NCBI GenBank assembly: GCA_938002085.1
Contig: CALLAT010000076.1
Location: forward strand, 1 to 33,549
DNA: 33,549 bases
Origin: an uncultured Pseudanabaenaceae cyanobacterium
Lineage (GTDB): Bacteria; Cyanobacteriota; Cyanobacteriia; PCC-9006; JAAUQQ01
Direction of reading: 5' to 3'
Below are positions 24,633 through 33,549 of the stretch, in pieces. The notes under the pieces are model-generated. The model was not told the DNA's origin. It saw only the letters and a program-made list of their open reading frames with translations, and searched no databases. Positions within the stretch are counted from its first letter, which is position 1. Each line of letters begins with the position of its first letter. The translations under genes were made by a program, and so were the position numbers.

Positions 24633-24736
24633 TTGGAGCCGCTCAATCGCTTTCACGCCTCGCAGACATGCAGGGCAAGTCAACAAGGCGCTAAGATTAA
24701 AAACTGTTTTGCTTTATCCCATCTCTTCTGTCTGCC

Positions 24737-26191
24737 ATGGCTGTTCGCGTTCGCATTGCGCCAAGTCCCACCGGAAATCTCCACATCGGAACGGCTCGCA
24801 CGGCAGTGTTCAACTGGCTCTACGCCCGTGCCCAGGGTGGCCAGTTCATCCTGCGCATTGAAGATACGGACCTAGAACGCTCTAAGCCTGAATTCACCGA
24901 AAATATTTTCGCCGGGCTCAAGTGGCTGGGTCTGGAATGGGACGAGGAGCCGGTGTACCAGTCCCAGCGGGCGGAGCTCTACCAGCCCAAAATCCAGGCC
25001 CTCTTAGATCAGGGCTTGGCTTACCGGGCCTATGAGACGCCGGAGGAGCTGGATGCCATGCGCACTGCCCAGAAGGCAGCCAAGCAGGCCCCTCGTTATA
25101 ACAATCAGCACCGCAACCTATCGGCAGAGCAAGAAGCCGCGTTCAAGGCCGAGGGTCGCCAGGCGGTGATTCGTTTCAAAATTGATGATGACCGGGTGAT
25201 CAGCTGGAAAGACTTGGTACGGGGCAACGTGACCTGGAAAGGCAGCGACTTGGGTGGAGACGTGGTTATTGCCCGCGCTGCTGACCCCAGCGAAATTGGC
25301 CCACCGCTCTACAACTTTGTCGTCGTTGTCGATGACATCGACATGGGCATGAGCCACATCATTCGCGGTGAAGACCACATTGGTAATACGCCTAAGCAAA
25401 TTCTGCTGTATGAGGCTCTCGGCGCGACAGTGCCGGAGTTTGGCCATACACCGCTAATCCTTAATGCTGAGGGCCGCAAGCTGTCCAAGCGTGACGGTGT
25501 GACCTCTATCTCTGACTTCCAGTCCATGGGCTACGAAGCAGATGCCCTTGCAAACTACATGACCCTGCTGGGCTGGTCCCCACCGGAGCCCATGACCGAG
25601 CGTTTTAGTTTAGATGAAGCGGCGAAGGTCTTTAGCTTTGATCGGGTCAATAAGGCCGGTGCCAAGTTTGACTGGGATAAGCTCAACTGGCTCAATAGCC
25701 AGGTGATTCATGAGATGGACCCGGAGGCTTTGTTGGATAAGCTGGTGCCGATCTGGGAGAGCGCGGGCCGCACCGTGGAGCTAGCTGAACAGAAGGCTTG
25801 GCTGCTGGAGCTAGTGGCGCTGATTCAGCCCAGCTTGGTGAAGCTGAATGATGCACTGGAGGAGAGCAAGCTGTTCTTTTCGGAGACTGTTCCCTTCGAT
25901 GAAAAGGCTACGGATCTGTTACAGCAGGAGCATGGGGCGGCGATCGCCCAAGGCTTCTTAACGGCAGTGGGCGAAGCAGACAGCCTCACCCCCGAGTCTG
26001 CAAAGGCCTTGATTGGCTCCATCACCAAGGAGCTAGGCATCAAAAAAGGCATCGTCATGCGCAGCCTAAGAGCCTGCCTAACGGGCTCTCTCCAGGGGCC
26101 TGACCTGATGCAATCCTGGATGCTGTTCAACCAGCGAGGCTGGGACGTGAAGCGTTTAGAAAAAGCGCTTGAGGTTGCCCAAGCCGGATAG
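24737..26191 (+). CDS. gltX: Glutamyl-tRNA synthetase
   Basis: GltX charges tRNA-Glu, supplying both translation and, in cyanobacteria, the first step of tetrapyrrole synthesis. The 484-residue protein has [18 protein letters not shown] with the HIGH-class signature HIGTA at residues 16-20, then [19 protein letters not shown] and the KLSKRDG signature (mid-protein), all diagnostic of class I GluRS. The helical C-terminal anticodon-binding half is intact. Length matches bacterial GluRS. It is the last gene of a block containing rplS and two tRNAs, with its own leader hairpin. Confidence 0.97.
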   Translation: MAVRVRIAPSPTGNLHIGTARTAVFNWLYARAQGGQFILRIEDTDLERSKPEFTENIFAGLKWLGLEWDEEPVYQSQRAELYQPKIQALLDQGLAYRAYETPEELDAMRTAQKAAKQAPRYNNQHRNLSAEQEAAFKAEGRQAVIRFKIDDDRVISWKDLVRGNVTWKGSDLGGDVVIARAADPSEIGPPLYNFVVVVDDIDMGMSHIIRGEDHIGNTPKQILLYEALGATVPEFGHTPLILNAEGRKLSKRDGVTSISDFQSMGYEADALANYMTLLGWSPPEPMTERFSLDEAAKVFSFDRVNKAGAKFDWDKLNWLNSQVIHEMDPEALLDKLVPIWESAGRTVELAEQKAWLLELVALIQPSLVKLNDALEESKLFFSETVPFDEKATDLLQQEHGAAIAQGFLTAVGEADSLTPESAKALIGSITKELGIKKGIVMRSLRACLTGSLQGPDLMQSWMLFNQRGWDVKRLEKALEVAQAG

Positions 26192-26197
26192 ATTAAC

Positions 26198-26218
26198 GAG
26201 ACTCAGTTGCTGAGTCTT
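26198..26218 (+). terminator. Short hairpin after gltX
   Basis: GAGACTCAG pairs with CTGAGTCTT around a TTG loop, 7 nt after the gltX stop. The following T content is low, so it is a weak terminator candidate. Confidence 0.45.
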
Positions 26219-26473
26219 CAATTAATTCTGTCGTTGGAACCCAGATCACAATCCAAGCATTTCCCCAAGGCTCTTGGAGAAATGATTGACGCGAAAGCCG
26301 AGAGATTGATTCCCATCCATCTTGACGCTGGACCAGCGTATAAGCGTGGTTTGAGGTCTGTCATTTGAGGCGTAGCGGACTTTCAGCACCTCATCTTGCA
26401 CTGATTTGATTAGGATGTCCCTGTAGATTGTGATGCCTGTTCTATCTGGATGTGGGTGAGGAGCATTGAAGTC

Positions 26474-26986
26474 ATGAAGTCAGTTCAAGCAGTGAAGGCT
26501 GTTGCAACAAAAGCGGTTGCAGCATCATTGGGTCTAGGCGTTTGCGGTGCCCTCTTAGCTCCGACAGCAGGCCTAGCCCAAGTGGTGAGCCGCCGTCCTA
26601 TGTTTACCAACGTGGTGCTGAGCCCTCGTTTTGCGCCGGATCCCACGGTGCTCCGAGGCATTAGCGGGGGTGAGCTTTCTATTCAAGAAGTCTCAGGTCG
26701 CTTTGAAACGGAGACAGGGCCTTGTCTGGGCTTTGTCAGCGAACGCCCAGACCACAAGATCAAGTTAGAAAGCTTCTTTGATTATCTCAATGTGGAAGTG
26801 TTGAGTGAACAGGACACGGTGATGCTGGTCAAAGGTCCAGGGGGCACCTGGTGCAGTGACAATCGCACTCCCGCTGGCTCTAGCATTGCCGGACAGTGGC
26901 TGCCCGGTCGCTATGAAGTCTGGATTGGTACGATTCAGCCGGATAGCTATGTTCCCTATAGCTTGAAGCTTACTGAAGTGCAGTAG
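26474..26986 (+). CDS. Secreted conserved protein of unknown function
   Basis: The protein (170 residues from the ATG at 26474) has a signal peptide: basic start (MKSVQAVKAVATKAV), hydrophobic LGLGVCGALLAP and a cleavage site near GLA/Q (about 34). The mature part is strand-rich; SRFAPDPTVLRGISGGELS and ETGPCLGF, LVKGPGGTWCSDN (the two mature-region cysteines probably form a disulfide), GQWLPGRYEVWIG and YSLKL look like a compact beta domain, perhaps related to bacterial pre-peptidase C-terminal folds (pattern only). An upstream ATG at 26450 would add eight residues. It is followed by a terminator hairpin. Confidence 0.75.
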   Translation: MKSVQAVKAVATKAVAASLGLGVCGALLAPTAGLAQVVSRRPMFTNVVLSPRFAPDPTVLRGISGGELSIQEVSGRFETETGPCLGFVSERPDHKIKLESFFDYLNVEVLSEQDTVMLVKGPGGTWCSDNRTPAGSSIAGQWLPGRYEVWIGTIQPDSYVPYSLKLTEVQ

Positions 26987-27510
26987 GGAGGGCTCCGGGA
27001 GCTTCTAGAGGAATCGCATTATTCAAGCGATCGCGTTGCTCCAGTCGTTGGAACTAGCGCAAGAGCAAATAGGTCATGAAAGGGAAAGGCTAGATCTAGT
27101 CTTTCCCTTTTGCGCATCTACTTCTATTTATATGGATTGAACCAGCCAGCCGAATCACCGGAAGAGGCATGGAGATCAAGCAGACGCTGCCGATTATGGC
27201 AAGCTTGTTCTACAATTGCGGGCATGTGAGACCTAAAGCGATCTTTAAAGGGCTCAGAAGCACGCACAGCACGGTTTAGGTATGGCTTTTACGGGTTGGC
27301 GCGATCGCCCCCCTTGGGCTCAAGCTTTCCCAGGCTAATCCCTAAGTTTAGAAGTCGTGACTCTTAAAGATAGGCATCCCTGTTAACAATCTCCTCAGAA
27401 GAAAGTGAGTTAGTGTGCTTAAATTGGCTCCTAAATGACCACTTTGTACGGCCAACCGGTAGGCTAATGCCTGCCCTGCTCAGCCCCCCTATGGAAGTCT
27501 CCGTTTGACT
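26987..27510. other. Gene-free region after the secreted protein
   Basis: About 520 bp with no gene. It contains two HIP1 cores (near 27028 and 27301), the hairpin at 27079-27110, and the leader of the 683-residue gene, with GGAAG at 27493-27497. Confidence 0.45.
27079..27112 (+). terminator. Hairpin terminator in the gap after the secreted protein
   Basis: AAAGGGAAAG pairs with CTTTCCCTTT, and the inside CTAGA/TCTAG continues the stem with one G-U. T-rich sequence follows on the plus strand. Confidence 0.75.
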
Positions 27511-29562
27511 ATGCGACTGCAAAGCAAAAGTCCAGCCGAATCGATGACAGCCACTGACGGTCCCGTCATCACCATGCCCAGTGCGGGCAGCAACCCCTGT
27601 CGCGACCTGGGGGACTATTTGCAGCGCCGCTGGACCGAAGAGGTGGGTGAATCATCCATTAAGCTACGCTGCGCTCCTCGCCGTAAGCAGCTTCTGGTCT
27701 TGCTGGAGCATGCTATTGCCGAGCAGCCCCCGGTCTCTGACACCTTTCACCGCATTCAGACTCTATTAGAGGAAGCGCCGGAGTGCCTTTGGCTCAGCTG
27801 GTTGGGTGAAGATGAGGACTTACCCGACGTAGTGAAGTCCAGCATGTTCATGCGGGTGTCGAATGTCCGCAAATCCTACGCTGAACGTCAATACGACATT
27901 AATTTGATGGCGGGTGTGGCACCGGGCATGGCCCCCCTCCTCATGGATGAGCCTTCAAGCGCCAACGACCTCATGCTTGAAGGCTTGGTGGTTCAAACCC
28001 CAGTGGAGTTCACGGATGCTGAGTTAGCAGAAGCAACCCCGCCCGCAGGTGCATCGAACATTGATGATGAGACTCCGGCAGCAGGTCAGCCGGTGTATGG
28101 CCCTGCAGAAGCACCCGCGACGTTAACGATTGAGCCAGCTGACGAGAGCATTTCAACCCTCGCCTTGCGACCCAGTACTCCTTCAGAAGAAGGGCCCAGC
28201 CAAAATGCAGCGACAAAGACTCCTGCAGCGGATGAACCTGAGCGAGAGAAGCCGCTGACCAAAGAGCCGCTTCATATCCCCAGAAGCATCTGGGCTGCGG
28301 GCTTGGGTCTCTGTCTGGCGACCTTTGTCGGCAGTTTTTACGTGGCCTCCCGCCCTTGCTTGGTGAGTAGCTGCCCGGCACTGGCTTTGGCAGCCCAGCA
28401 GGGCCAAGAAGCAACCAACTTGCTCCAGGTTGCAAATACCGGAGACGATCTGGAGCAATCTCGTCAACAGTTCCAGGTCGCTCTTAAAAGTTTGCGTCGC
28501 GTTCCCAGCTGGTCTTCCTACGGTGCCGAAGCCAAAGGCTTACGTAATGGCTATCGCAAACTACTGGCCTCTCTAACCCCCGTCGAGGATGCTTTTGAAC
28601 AGGCGGATTTTGCTGAGGAGAAAACCAGCCTAGGCACAGCATCTCCCGAGCGTTGGCAAGAGATTCAGGTGCATTGGGAAGCCGCGATCGCTCAGCTCAG
28701 CTCCGTTTCTCCCGAGAGCCCTCTCTATGCCCTGGCCCAAGACAAAATCAAGCAATTTGACGAGTACCGCAATCAGGCCAAGGTAGGCCTAGAAAGGGAA
28801 CAGGAAGGCCAGCGCCTCGTGGAAAAAGCCCGAGGCTATGTCACGAATATAGCGACGGAAGAGAGTGACAGCGATGAGCCACTGTTCTTCCTTCAGCAAA
28901 CCGAATCTCGCTTGGAAGACGCGATCTTCACTCTCAAGAAAGTCCCTAAGGGAACCGCTGCCTACACCCAAGCTGTGCGCCTGCTGTCTAGCTATCAATC
29001 CGAACTGGCGATTAACCAAGGCCAACAAAGCAAAGAAGCCTTCATCGTCGATAGCTATCGCGAAGCCTTGCTTTACGCAGAAGATGCGAAACGAGCTGAA
29101 GCAGAAAGCCGCTGGCGCGATGCCCAGGACCATTGGCAAACAGCCCTCAATCGCATTGACCAAATTCCCTCCAAATCGCCCTATTTCAACAAGGCGCAAT
29201 CTCTAGTGACGGAGTACAGCTATGCCCTCCAAGCTGCAGAGCAGCAGGCAGAACAGCAAATTGCCCTCTACCAAGTGGAATCAGAGCTAGATGTGCTCTG
29301 CGCAGGCTCACCCAAGGTTTGCACCTATGATGTGACGCCCAACAAAATTTCAGTGCAGCTCACGCTGGACTATGAGCGGGCGGTGCTAACGGCAGGCTCT
29401 CTAGGGGACGAAGACAGCCGAACCGGGGCGCTGCGCCATGTGCAGGAATTGGAGGCCGCCTTAGAGGCCTCCAGTAATACCGCTCAAATTCCCCTGGAGT
29501 TGTACGACCCAGATGGCATTCTTGTGGGCACTCACCAGCCCCAACTTTATGGTGAGGTTTAG
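27511..29562 (+). CDS. Single-pass membrane protein with four helical repeats
   Basis: The protein is 683 residues from the ATG at 27511; a TTG two codons upstream has a slightly better spaced ribosome-binding site. The N-terminal soluble part (about 1-255) ends in a charged Pro/Glu-rich linker, and a single hydrophobic helix lies near 259-279. The C-terminal region has four repeats of about 40 residues with the shared pattern W/L..A..L..V/IP..SP/A.Y..A...L..Y (for example SRQQFQVALKSLRRVPS, HWEAAIAQLSSVSPESPLY, HWQTALNRIDQIPSKSPYF). These look like TPR-like helical hairpins, probably in protein-protein contact. Function unknown. tilS follows by 15 nt, so the two may be co-transcribed. Confidence 0.8.
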   Translation: MRLQSKSPAESMTATDGPVITMPSAGSNPCRDLGDYLQRRWTEEVGESSIKLRCAPRRKQLLVLLEHAIAEQPPVSDTFHRIQTLLEEAPECLWLSWLGEDEDLPDVVKSSMFMRVSNVRKSYAERQYDINLMAGVAPGMAPLLMDEPSSANDLMLEGLVVQTPVEFTDAELAEATPPAGASNIDDETPAAGQPVYGPAEAPATLTIEPADESISTLALRPSTPSEEGPSQNAATKTPAADEPEREKPLTKEPLHIPRSIWAAGLGLCLATFVGSFYVASRPCLVSSCPALALAAQQGQEATNLLQVANTGDDLEQSRQQFQVALKSLRRVPSWSSYGAEAKGLRNGYRKLLASLTPVEDAFEQADFAEEKTSLGTASPERWQEIQVHWEAAIAQLSSVSPESPLYALAQDKIKQFDEYRNQAKVGLEREQEGQRLVEKARGYVTNIATEESDSDEPLFFLQQTESRLEDAIFTLKKVPKGTAAYTQAVRLLSSYQSELAINQGQQSKEAFIVDSYREALLYAEDAKRAEAESRWRDAQDHWQTALNRIDQIPSKSPYFNKAQSLVTEYSYALQAAEQQAEQQIALYQVESELDVLCAGSPKVCTYDVTPNKISVQLTLDYERAVLTAGSLGDEDSRTGALRHVQELEAALEASSNTAQIPLELYDPDGILVGTHQPQLYGEV

Positions 29563-29577
29563 GGTTGTAGGGCAGCC

Positions 29578-30663
29578 ATGGCATCCATCAAGGGGACAAC
29601 TTGGACTGATTTCCATGCCCGTTTGCACCAGCGCCTAAAAACGCCGAGACCTGGCTCCAGGCCCAGCGAGAAACCGGGCTATTTACTACCCCAAGGTCAG
29701 TCTGTGCTGATTGCGGTTTCCGGGGGACAGGATTCTGTTGCCATGGCAGGACTATTGGCAGGGTTACGCTCGAAATGGGATTGGCAGCTGGCGATCGCCC
29801 ATTGCAATCATCGTTGGGCCCCGGTTGAAGATGAGGCGGCCACCCATGTAGAACAGCTCGCTGAGTCCCTGGGGGTCCCTTTTTTTTTGCGCGTTGCGGA
29901 GAAACCACCCCAAGGAGAAGCCGGAGCCAGAACTTGGCGCTATGGCCAGCTCAAAGAAATTGCCCAGCAGTCAGGCTTTGGGGCCGTGGTGACGGGCCAT
30001 ACGGCAAGCGATCGCGCCGAGACCTTACTGCACAATCTAGCCAGAGGAAGTGGTCTAGATGGTTTGACATCTCTCGGTTGGCAACGCCCCTTTGCATTTG
30101 AATCACGCCCATCCGAGTCACGAGCCACAAGATCGACTCAAGCAGCAACCTCAGCCAAGACGCTGCAGCTGGTCAGACCGCTGCTGGACTTTACCCGCAC
30201 TGAAACGGCTCAAATTTGTGGCCTGCTGAAATTGGAGATTTGGGAAGACCCGGTCAATCAGGACCTGAGCTATGCTCGCAACCGCATGCGCCATCGAGTC
30301 TTGCCCGAATTAGTGACGCAAATCAATCCTCGCGCAGCGGAGCACCTGGCCCAAACCGCCGAGCTGCTGGAAGCAGATGTGCAATATCTAGAGCGCCAAG
30401 CCCAAACCTTAAGGCAGCGGGCAGAAACCAGCAGCGGGCTCAATCGTCGAATGCTAAAAGATGCTCCTTTAGCCTTGCAGCGGCGGGCTGTCCGGCAATT
30501 TTTACGAGCCCGGCTCCCCCAACAGCCCAACGGCAATCAAGTTGAAAAATTTGTTGGGTTACTCCAAGCGCCCCAAGGTAGTCAAACCGATCCGTTTCCA
30601 GGGGGAAGCGTTGCCCGAGTCATGGGTGATTGGGTCCGCTTAGAGTCACCAGCTGAATCCTGA
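29578..30663 (+). CDS. tilS: tRNA(Ile)-lysidine synthetase
   Basis: TilS changes C34 of tRNA-Ile2 to lysidine so that it reads AUA as Ile. The 361-residue protein has the PP-loop SGGQDS at about residues 48-53, the IAHCNHRWAP block and GHTASDRAETLLHNLARGSG, all characteristic. The length is short of E. coli TilS (about 432) because the C-terminal domain is reduced, as in many bacteria. Codons near 29880 contain a run of nine T (CCT TTT TTT TTG), a possible slippage site. It overlaps the transcription unit of the upstream membrane protein by proximity (15 nt). Confidence 0.93.
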   Translation: MASIKGTTWTDFHARLHQRLKTPRPGSRPSEKPGYLLPQGQSVLIAVSGGQDSVAMAGLLAGLRSKWDWQLAIAHCNHRWAPVEDEAATHVEQLAESLGVPFFLRVAEKPPQGEAGARTWRYGQLKEIAQQSGFGAVVTGHTASDRAETLLHNLARGSGLDGLTSLGWQRPFAFESRPSESRATRSTQAATSAKTLQLVRPLLDFTRTETAQICGLLKLEIWEDPVNQDLSYARNRMRHRVLPELVTQINPRAAEHLAQTAELLEADVQYLERQAQTLRQRAETSSGLNRRMLKDAPLALQRRAVRQFLRARLPQQPNGNQVEKFVGLLQAPQGSQTDPFPGGSVARVMGDWVRLESPAES

Positions 30664-30671
30664 GCTAATCT

Positions 30672-30878
30672 CTAGCGATACTTGATAGGCAGAGGACGAT
30701 CCGCAGCCTTTTGGATCATCATGACGCTGAGGGGCTTGAGTTCGTCCGGCGTGATCACCCGTCCCCGATAGTCCTTGGTGATGCTGCAACTGCTCTGGGC
30801 AGTGCCACAGGGGACTCTCACGGGAAAGAGCACGGTAAAGATGCTGAAGGCGATCGCGGTGTAGCGAGAGAGAAACAT
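30672..30878 (-). CDS. Small exported hypothetical protein
   Basis: The protein (68 residues) starts at an ATG with AGGA seven nt upstream. It has an N-terminal signal-like segment (FLSRYTAIAFSIFTVLFPVR) followed by a short basic mature part with two cysteines (C24, C31). The reading is short and its family is unknown, but the ribosome-binding site and signal argue for a real gene. Its 3' end is 8 nt from the convergent tilS stop. A plus-strand reading over the same bases has no such support. Confidence 0.5.
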   Translation of the reverse strand: MFLSRYTAIAFSIFTVLFPVRVPCGTAQSSCSITKDYRGRVITPDELKPLSVMMIQKAADRPLPIKYR

Positions 30879-31389
30879 AACTGTTCCTGCGATTGCTCTG
30901 ACGAGGAGCGGGATAGCGGACTAATTTTCTCTACAGGAGACAACGTAACTGTTCCGGGAAGAGAAATTCATGGGACACACAACTCTGCTCCCCCCCATTT
31001 TAAGTTGTCATATATTTTGGGTGAGCTTCACTTCAAGATTTTTACGACGACGCTTTAAAAATTGACGGTAAAAGTTGATATTGCCAGGCTGAACTTGCAG
31101 AAAAAAGGGCTCCAAACCGTTGGTTTGGAGCCCCATCATTAGGAGAAATAAAAGTTCTAGATAAAAATGAATCCCATGGACAAAATGCAGGCCGGCTCAG
31201 GCAGAACAGCAAGTTTTGTCTAAATCGGAGTCGGACATGGTGAAAACGAGGAGGTCATGCTCAATCAAGATGCGAACTCTCTTCCATCTCTTGGCCAGAA
31301 GACTCTTGTCGCAGCTCCTATATCCAATAAAACGCAGCGCTCAGGCTCAATTTCACCAGGTTCCAACCTATAGGTCAGATAATCCAGAC
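30879..31389. other. Gene-free region upstream of the small exported protein
   Basis: About 510 bp with no credible gene. It contains the terminator at 31101-31133. Confidence 0.45.
31101..31133 (-). terminator. Intrinsic terminator of the repeat-protein gene
   Basis: GGGCTCCAAACC pairs perfectly with GGTTTGGAGCCC around a 3-nt loop. On the minus strand the stem is followed by T6. It lies about 257 nt after the stop of the gene at 31390-31842, so that transcript would have a long 3' end. Confidence 0.85.
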
Positions 31390-31842
31390 TTAAGCGATGC
31401 TACCAATACCACGCTCGCTACCACGGTAGGAAATCATGTAGCCTTCAAATCCACCATTGAAACGACCACTGGCGCGATAGGCAACCGTCTGTTCGTCCTG
31501 CTCTAGCAGCTCAGAAAGCAAACTCTGGCCCCAAGCACCTGTGTCAAAGCGTCCACTTGCGCGATAAGCCAGGGTATCTACACCACGCTCGCTACCGCGA
31601 TAAGAGAGCATGTAGCCTTCGAAACCATTACTGAAGCGACCACTGGCACGGTAAGCCAGAAGATCCTGGTCGCTTAAACGACCACTCCCTCGGAAGGCGA
31701 CTTCACCTTCAGCTTCGAGCGGCTGTATCATTTCTGGCGATGTCAAGCCAGACTGCAAGACCGTAGCGGACGCGGTGGAAACAGCCGCAGCTACAACGAG
31801 GAAGGAGGCTGCGAAGGTTCTCTGGAAGTGGCGTAAAGACAT
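31390..31842 (-). CDS. Secreted protein with six YR(A/G)S(G/E)R repeats
   Basis: The protein (150 residues from the ATG at 31842) has a signal peptide (FAASFLVVAAAVSTASA, cleavage near residue 27). The rest holds six copies of a motif [FY]R[AG]S[GE]R at about residues 50, 64, 81, 93, 122 and 139, arranged in larger units such as AYRASGRFSNGFEGYMLS. Two 74-bp DNA units (31409-31482 and 31583-31656) are close copies, so the repeat count has grown by duplication. No cysteine is present. Function unknown. A perfect TATAAT (31865-31860 on the minus strand) lies about 18 nt before the start, giving a very short leader. Confidence 0.75.
   Translation of the reverse strand: MSLRHFQRTFAASFLVVAAAVSTASATVLQSGLTSPEMIQPLEAEGEVAFRGSGRLSDQDLLAYRASGRFSNGFEGYMLSYRGSERGVDTLAYRASGRFDTGAWGQSLLSELLEQDEQTVAYRASGRFNGGFEGYMISYRGSERGIGSIA
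31409..31656 (-). repeat. Two 74-bp direct repeats inside the repeat-protein gene
   Basis: Units 31409-31482 and 31583-31656 align over most of their length (shared CCACGCTCGCTACC at the left, ATCATGTAGCCTTC or GCATGTAGCCTTC in the middle). They encode the GRF..GFEGYM..SYRGSERG blocks. Confidence 0.8.
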
Positions 31843-31859
31843 GGGATACTGCGCCAAAA

Positions 31860-31865
31860 ATTATA
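31860..31865 (-). promoter_or_regulatory. Candidate -10 box of the repeat-protein gene
   Basis: TATAAT on the minus strand, 18 nt before the ATG. The hexamer 17 nt upstream (CTGTGT) is a poor -35. Confidence 0.4.
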
Positions 31866-32147
31866 CTCAACTGTTTCTATTTACACAGTGACTAAGTGGT
31901 GTCCGGAATAAAAGTATCTTTTATTTCATGGAGGAATTACGCAGCTTTCACTGTTCTCCTCTCCGGGCGCAGGCATCCGTTTTATTACTTACAGGCCAAG
32001 GCTTATAGAGATTCTGCCTGTAATCAAAATTGCTTCTATTTATGTCAAAGCCGCTCGACCCCCTAGGGGACCGAGCGGCTGGTTAATCTCAATGGAATTG
32101 AGCTATAGTGTAGGGCTTTCGACTCTGCCCATACTTAGAGCGGGTGC
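31866..32147. other. Gap between the repeat-protein gene and chlN
   Basis: No gene is seen; it contains the hairpin downstream of chlN. Confidence 0.4.
32049..32080 (-). terminator. Hairpin downstream of chlN
   Basis: AGCCGCTCG pairs with CGAGCGGCT (9 bp), with an inner CCCC/GGGG palindrome, about 68 nt after the chlN stop. On the minus strand it is followed by TTTGAC, a weak T tract. Confidence 0.65.

Positions 32148-33549
<1,402 letters not shown>

Noticed and set aside
30711..31058. Plus-strand reading of 115 codons after tilS
   Set aside because: Overlaps the minus-strand small exported gene, which has a ribosome-binding site and signal segment; the plus reading has neither.

Overview
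This window is a stretch of cyanobacterial chromosome. The evidence is the phycobilin lyase CpcT, the light-independent protochlorophyllide reductase subunit ChlN, cyanobacterial-type PilA and EbsA-like proteins, and about thirty copies (by eye) of the octamer GCGATCGC, the core of the cyanobacterial HIP1 repeat. The gene set fits a unicellular or filamentous non-marine-picoplankton cyanobacterium; genus cannot be fixed from this sequence. There is no IS element, prophage or CRISPR array, and nearly all genes look like core genome.

Layout. 1-3.7 kb: panB behind a terminator-like leader hairpin, hemW convergent with it across a palindromic repeat, then a membrane-anchored PIN/TRAM protein. 3.7-7.1 kb: a minus-strand cluster of a divergent pilin, a class I methyltransferase and a PilA-type major pilin, then an unrecognised conserved small gene. 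7.1-9.2 kb: a gene-poor 600 bp, a ribbon-helix-helix regulator closely followed by an SRPBCC protein, and a secreted double LprI-domain protein. 9.4-12.7 kb: ilvD, a glycine-zipper protein and upp. 13.0-16.3 kb: a plus-strand set ending in a degenerate ABC ATPase, then an atypical OmpR-type response regulator whose upstream region has an NtcA-type promoter, and a small conserved protein. 16.4-18.4 kb: CGFS glutaredoxin plus BolA (Fe-S handling) and a DUF790/Bax1-like nuclease. 18.7-22.3 kb: cpcT, a BioD/DRTGG phosphotransacetylase-like protein, an EbsA-like protein and a short-chain dehydrogenase. 22.4-26.2 kb: map divergent from rplS, tRNA-Trp, tRNA-Asp and gltX, a translation block. 26.4-30.7 kb: a secreted protein, a 683-residue single-pass membrane protein with four helical repeats, and tilS. 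30.7-33.5 kb: two small exported proteins, one built from six YR(A/G)S(G/E)R repeats, and chlN running off the right edge.

Functional links. Type IV pili (pilA, second pilin, methyltransferase, EbsA-like), Fe-S and tetrapyrrole metabolism (HemW, CpcT, ChlN, Grx, BolA, IlvD) and translation (rplS, map, two tRNAs, gltX, tilS) account for most recognised genes. The most interesting signals are the pilin-methyltransferase-pilin cluster, the NtcA-type promoter facing an atypical response regulator, the hairpin plus T tract just before panB, the ABC ATPase lacking its catalytic glutamate and H-loop histidine, and the YRxSxR-repeat secreted protein. I did not find a clearly undescribed multi-gene system; the pilin cluster is the nearest candidate. 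All family assignments are from reading the proteins by eye, with no database search.
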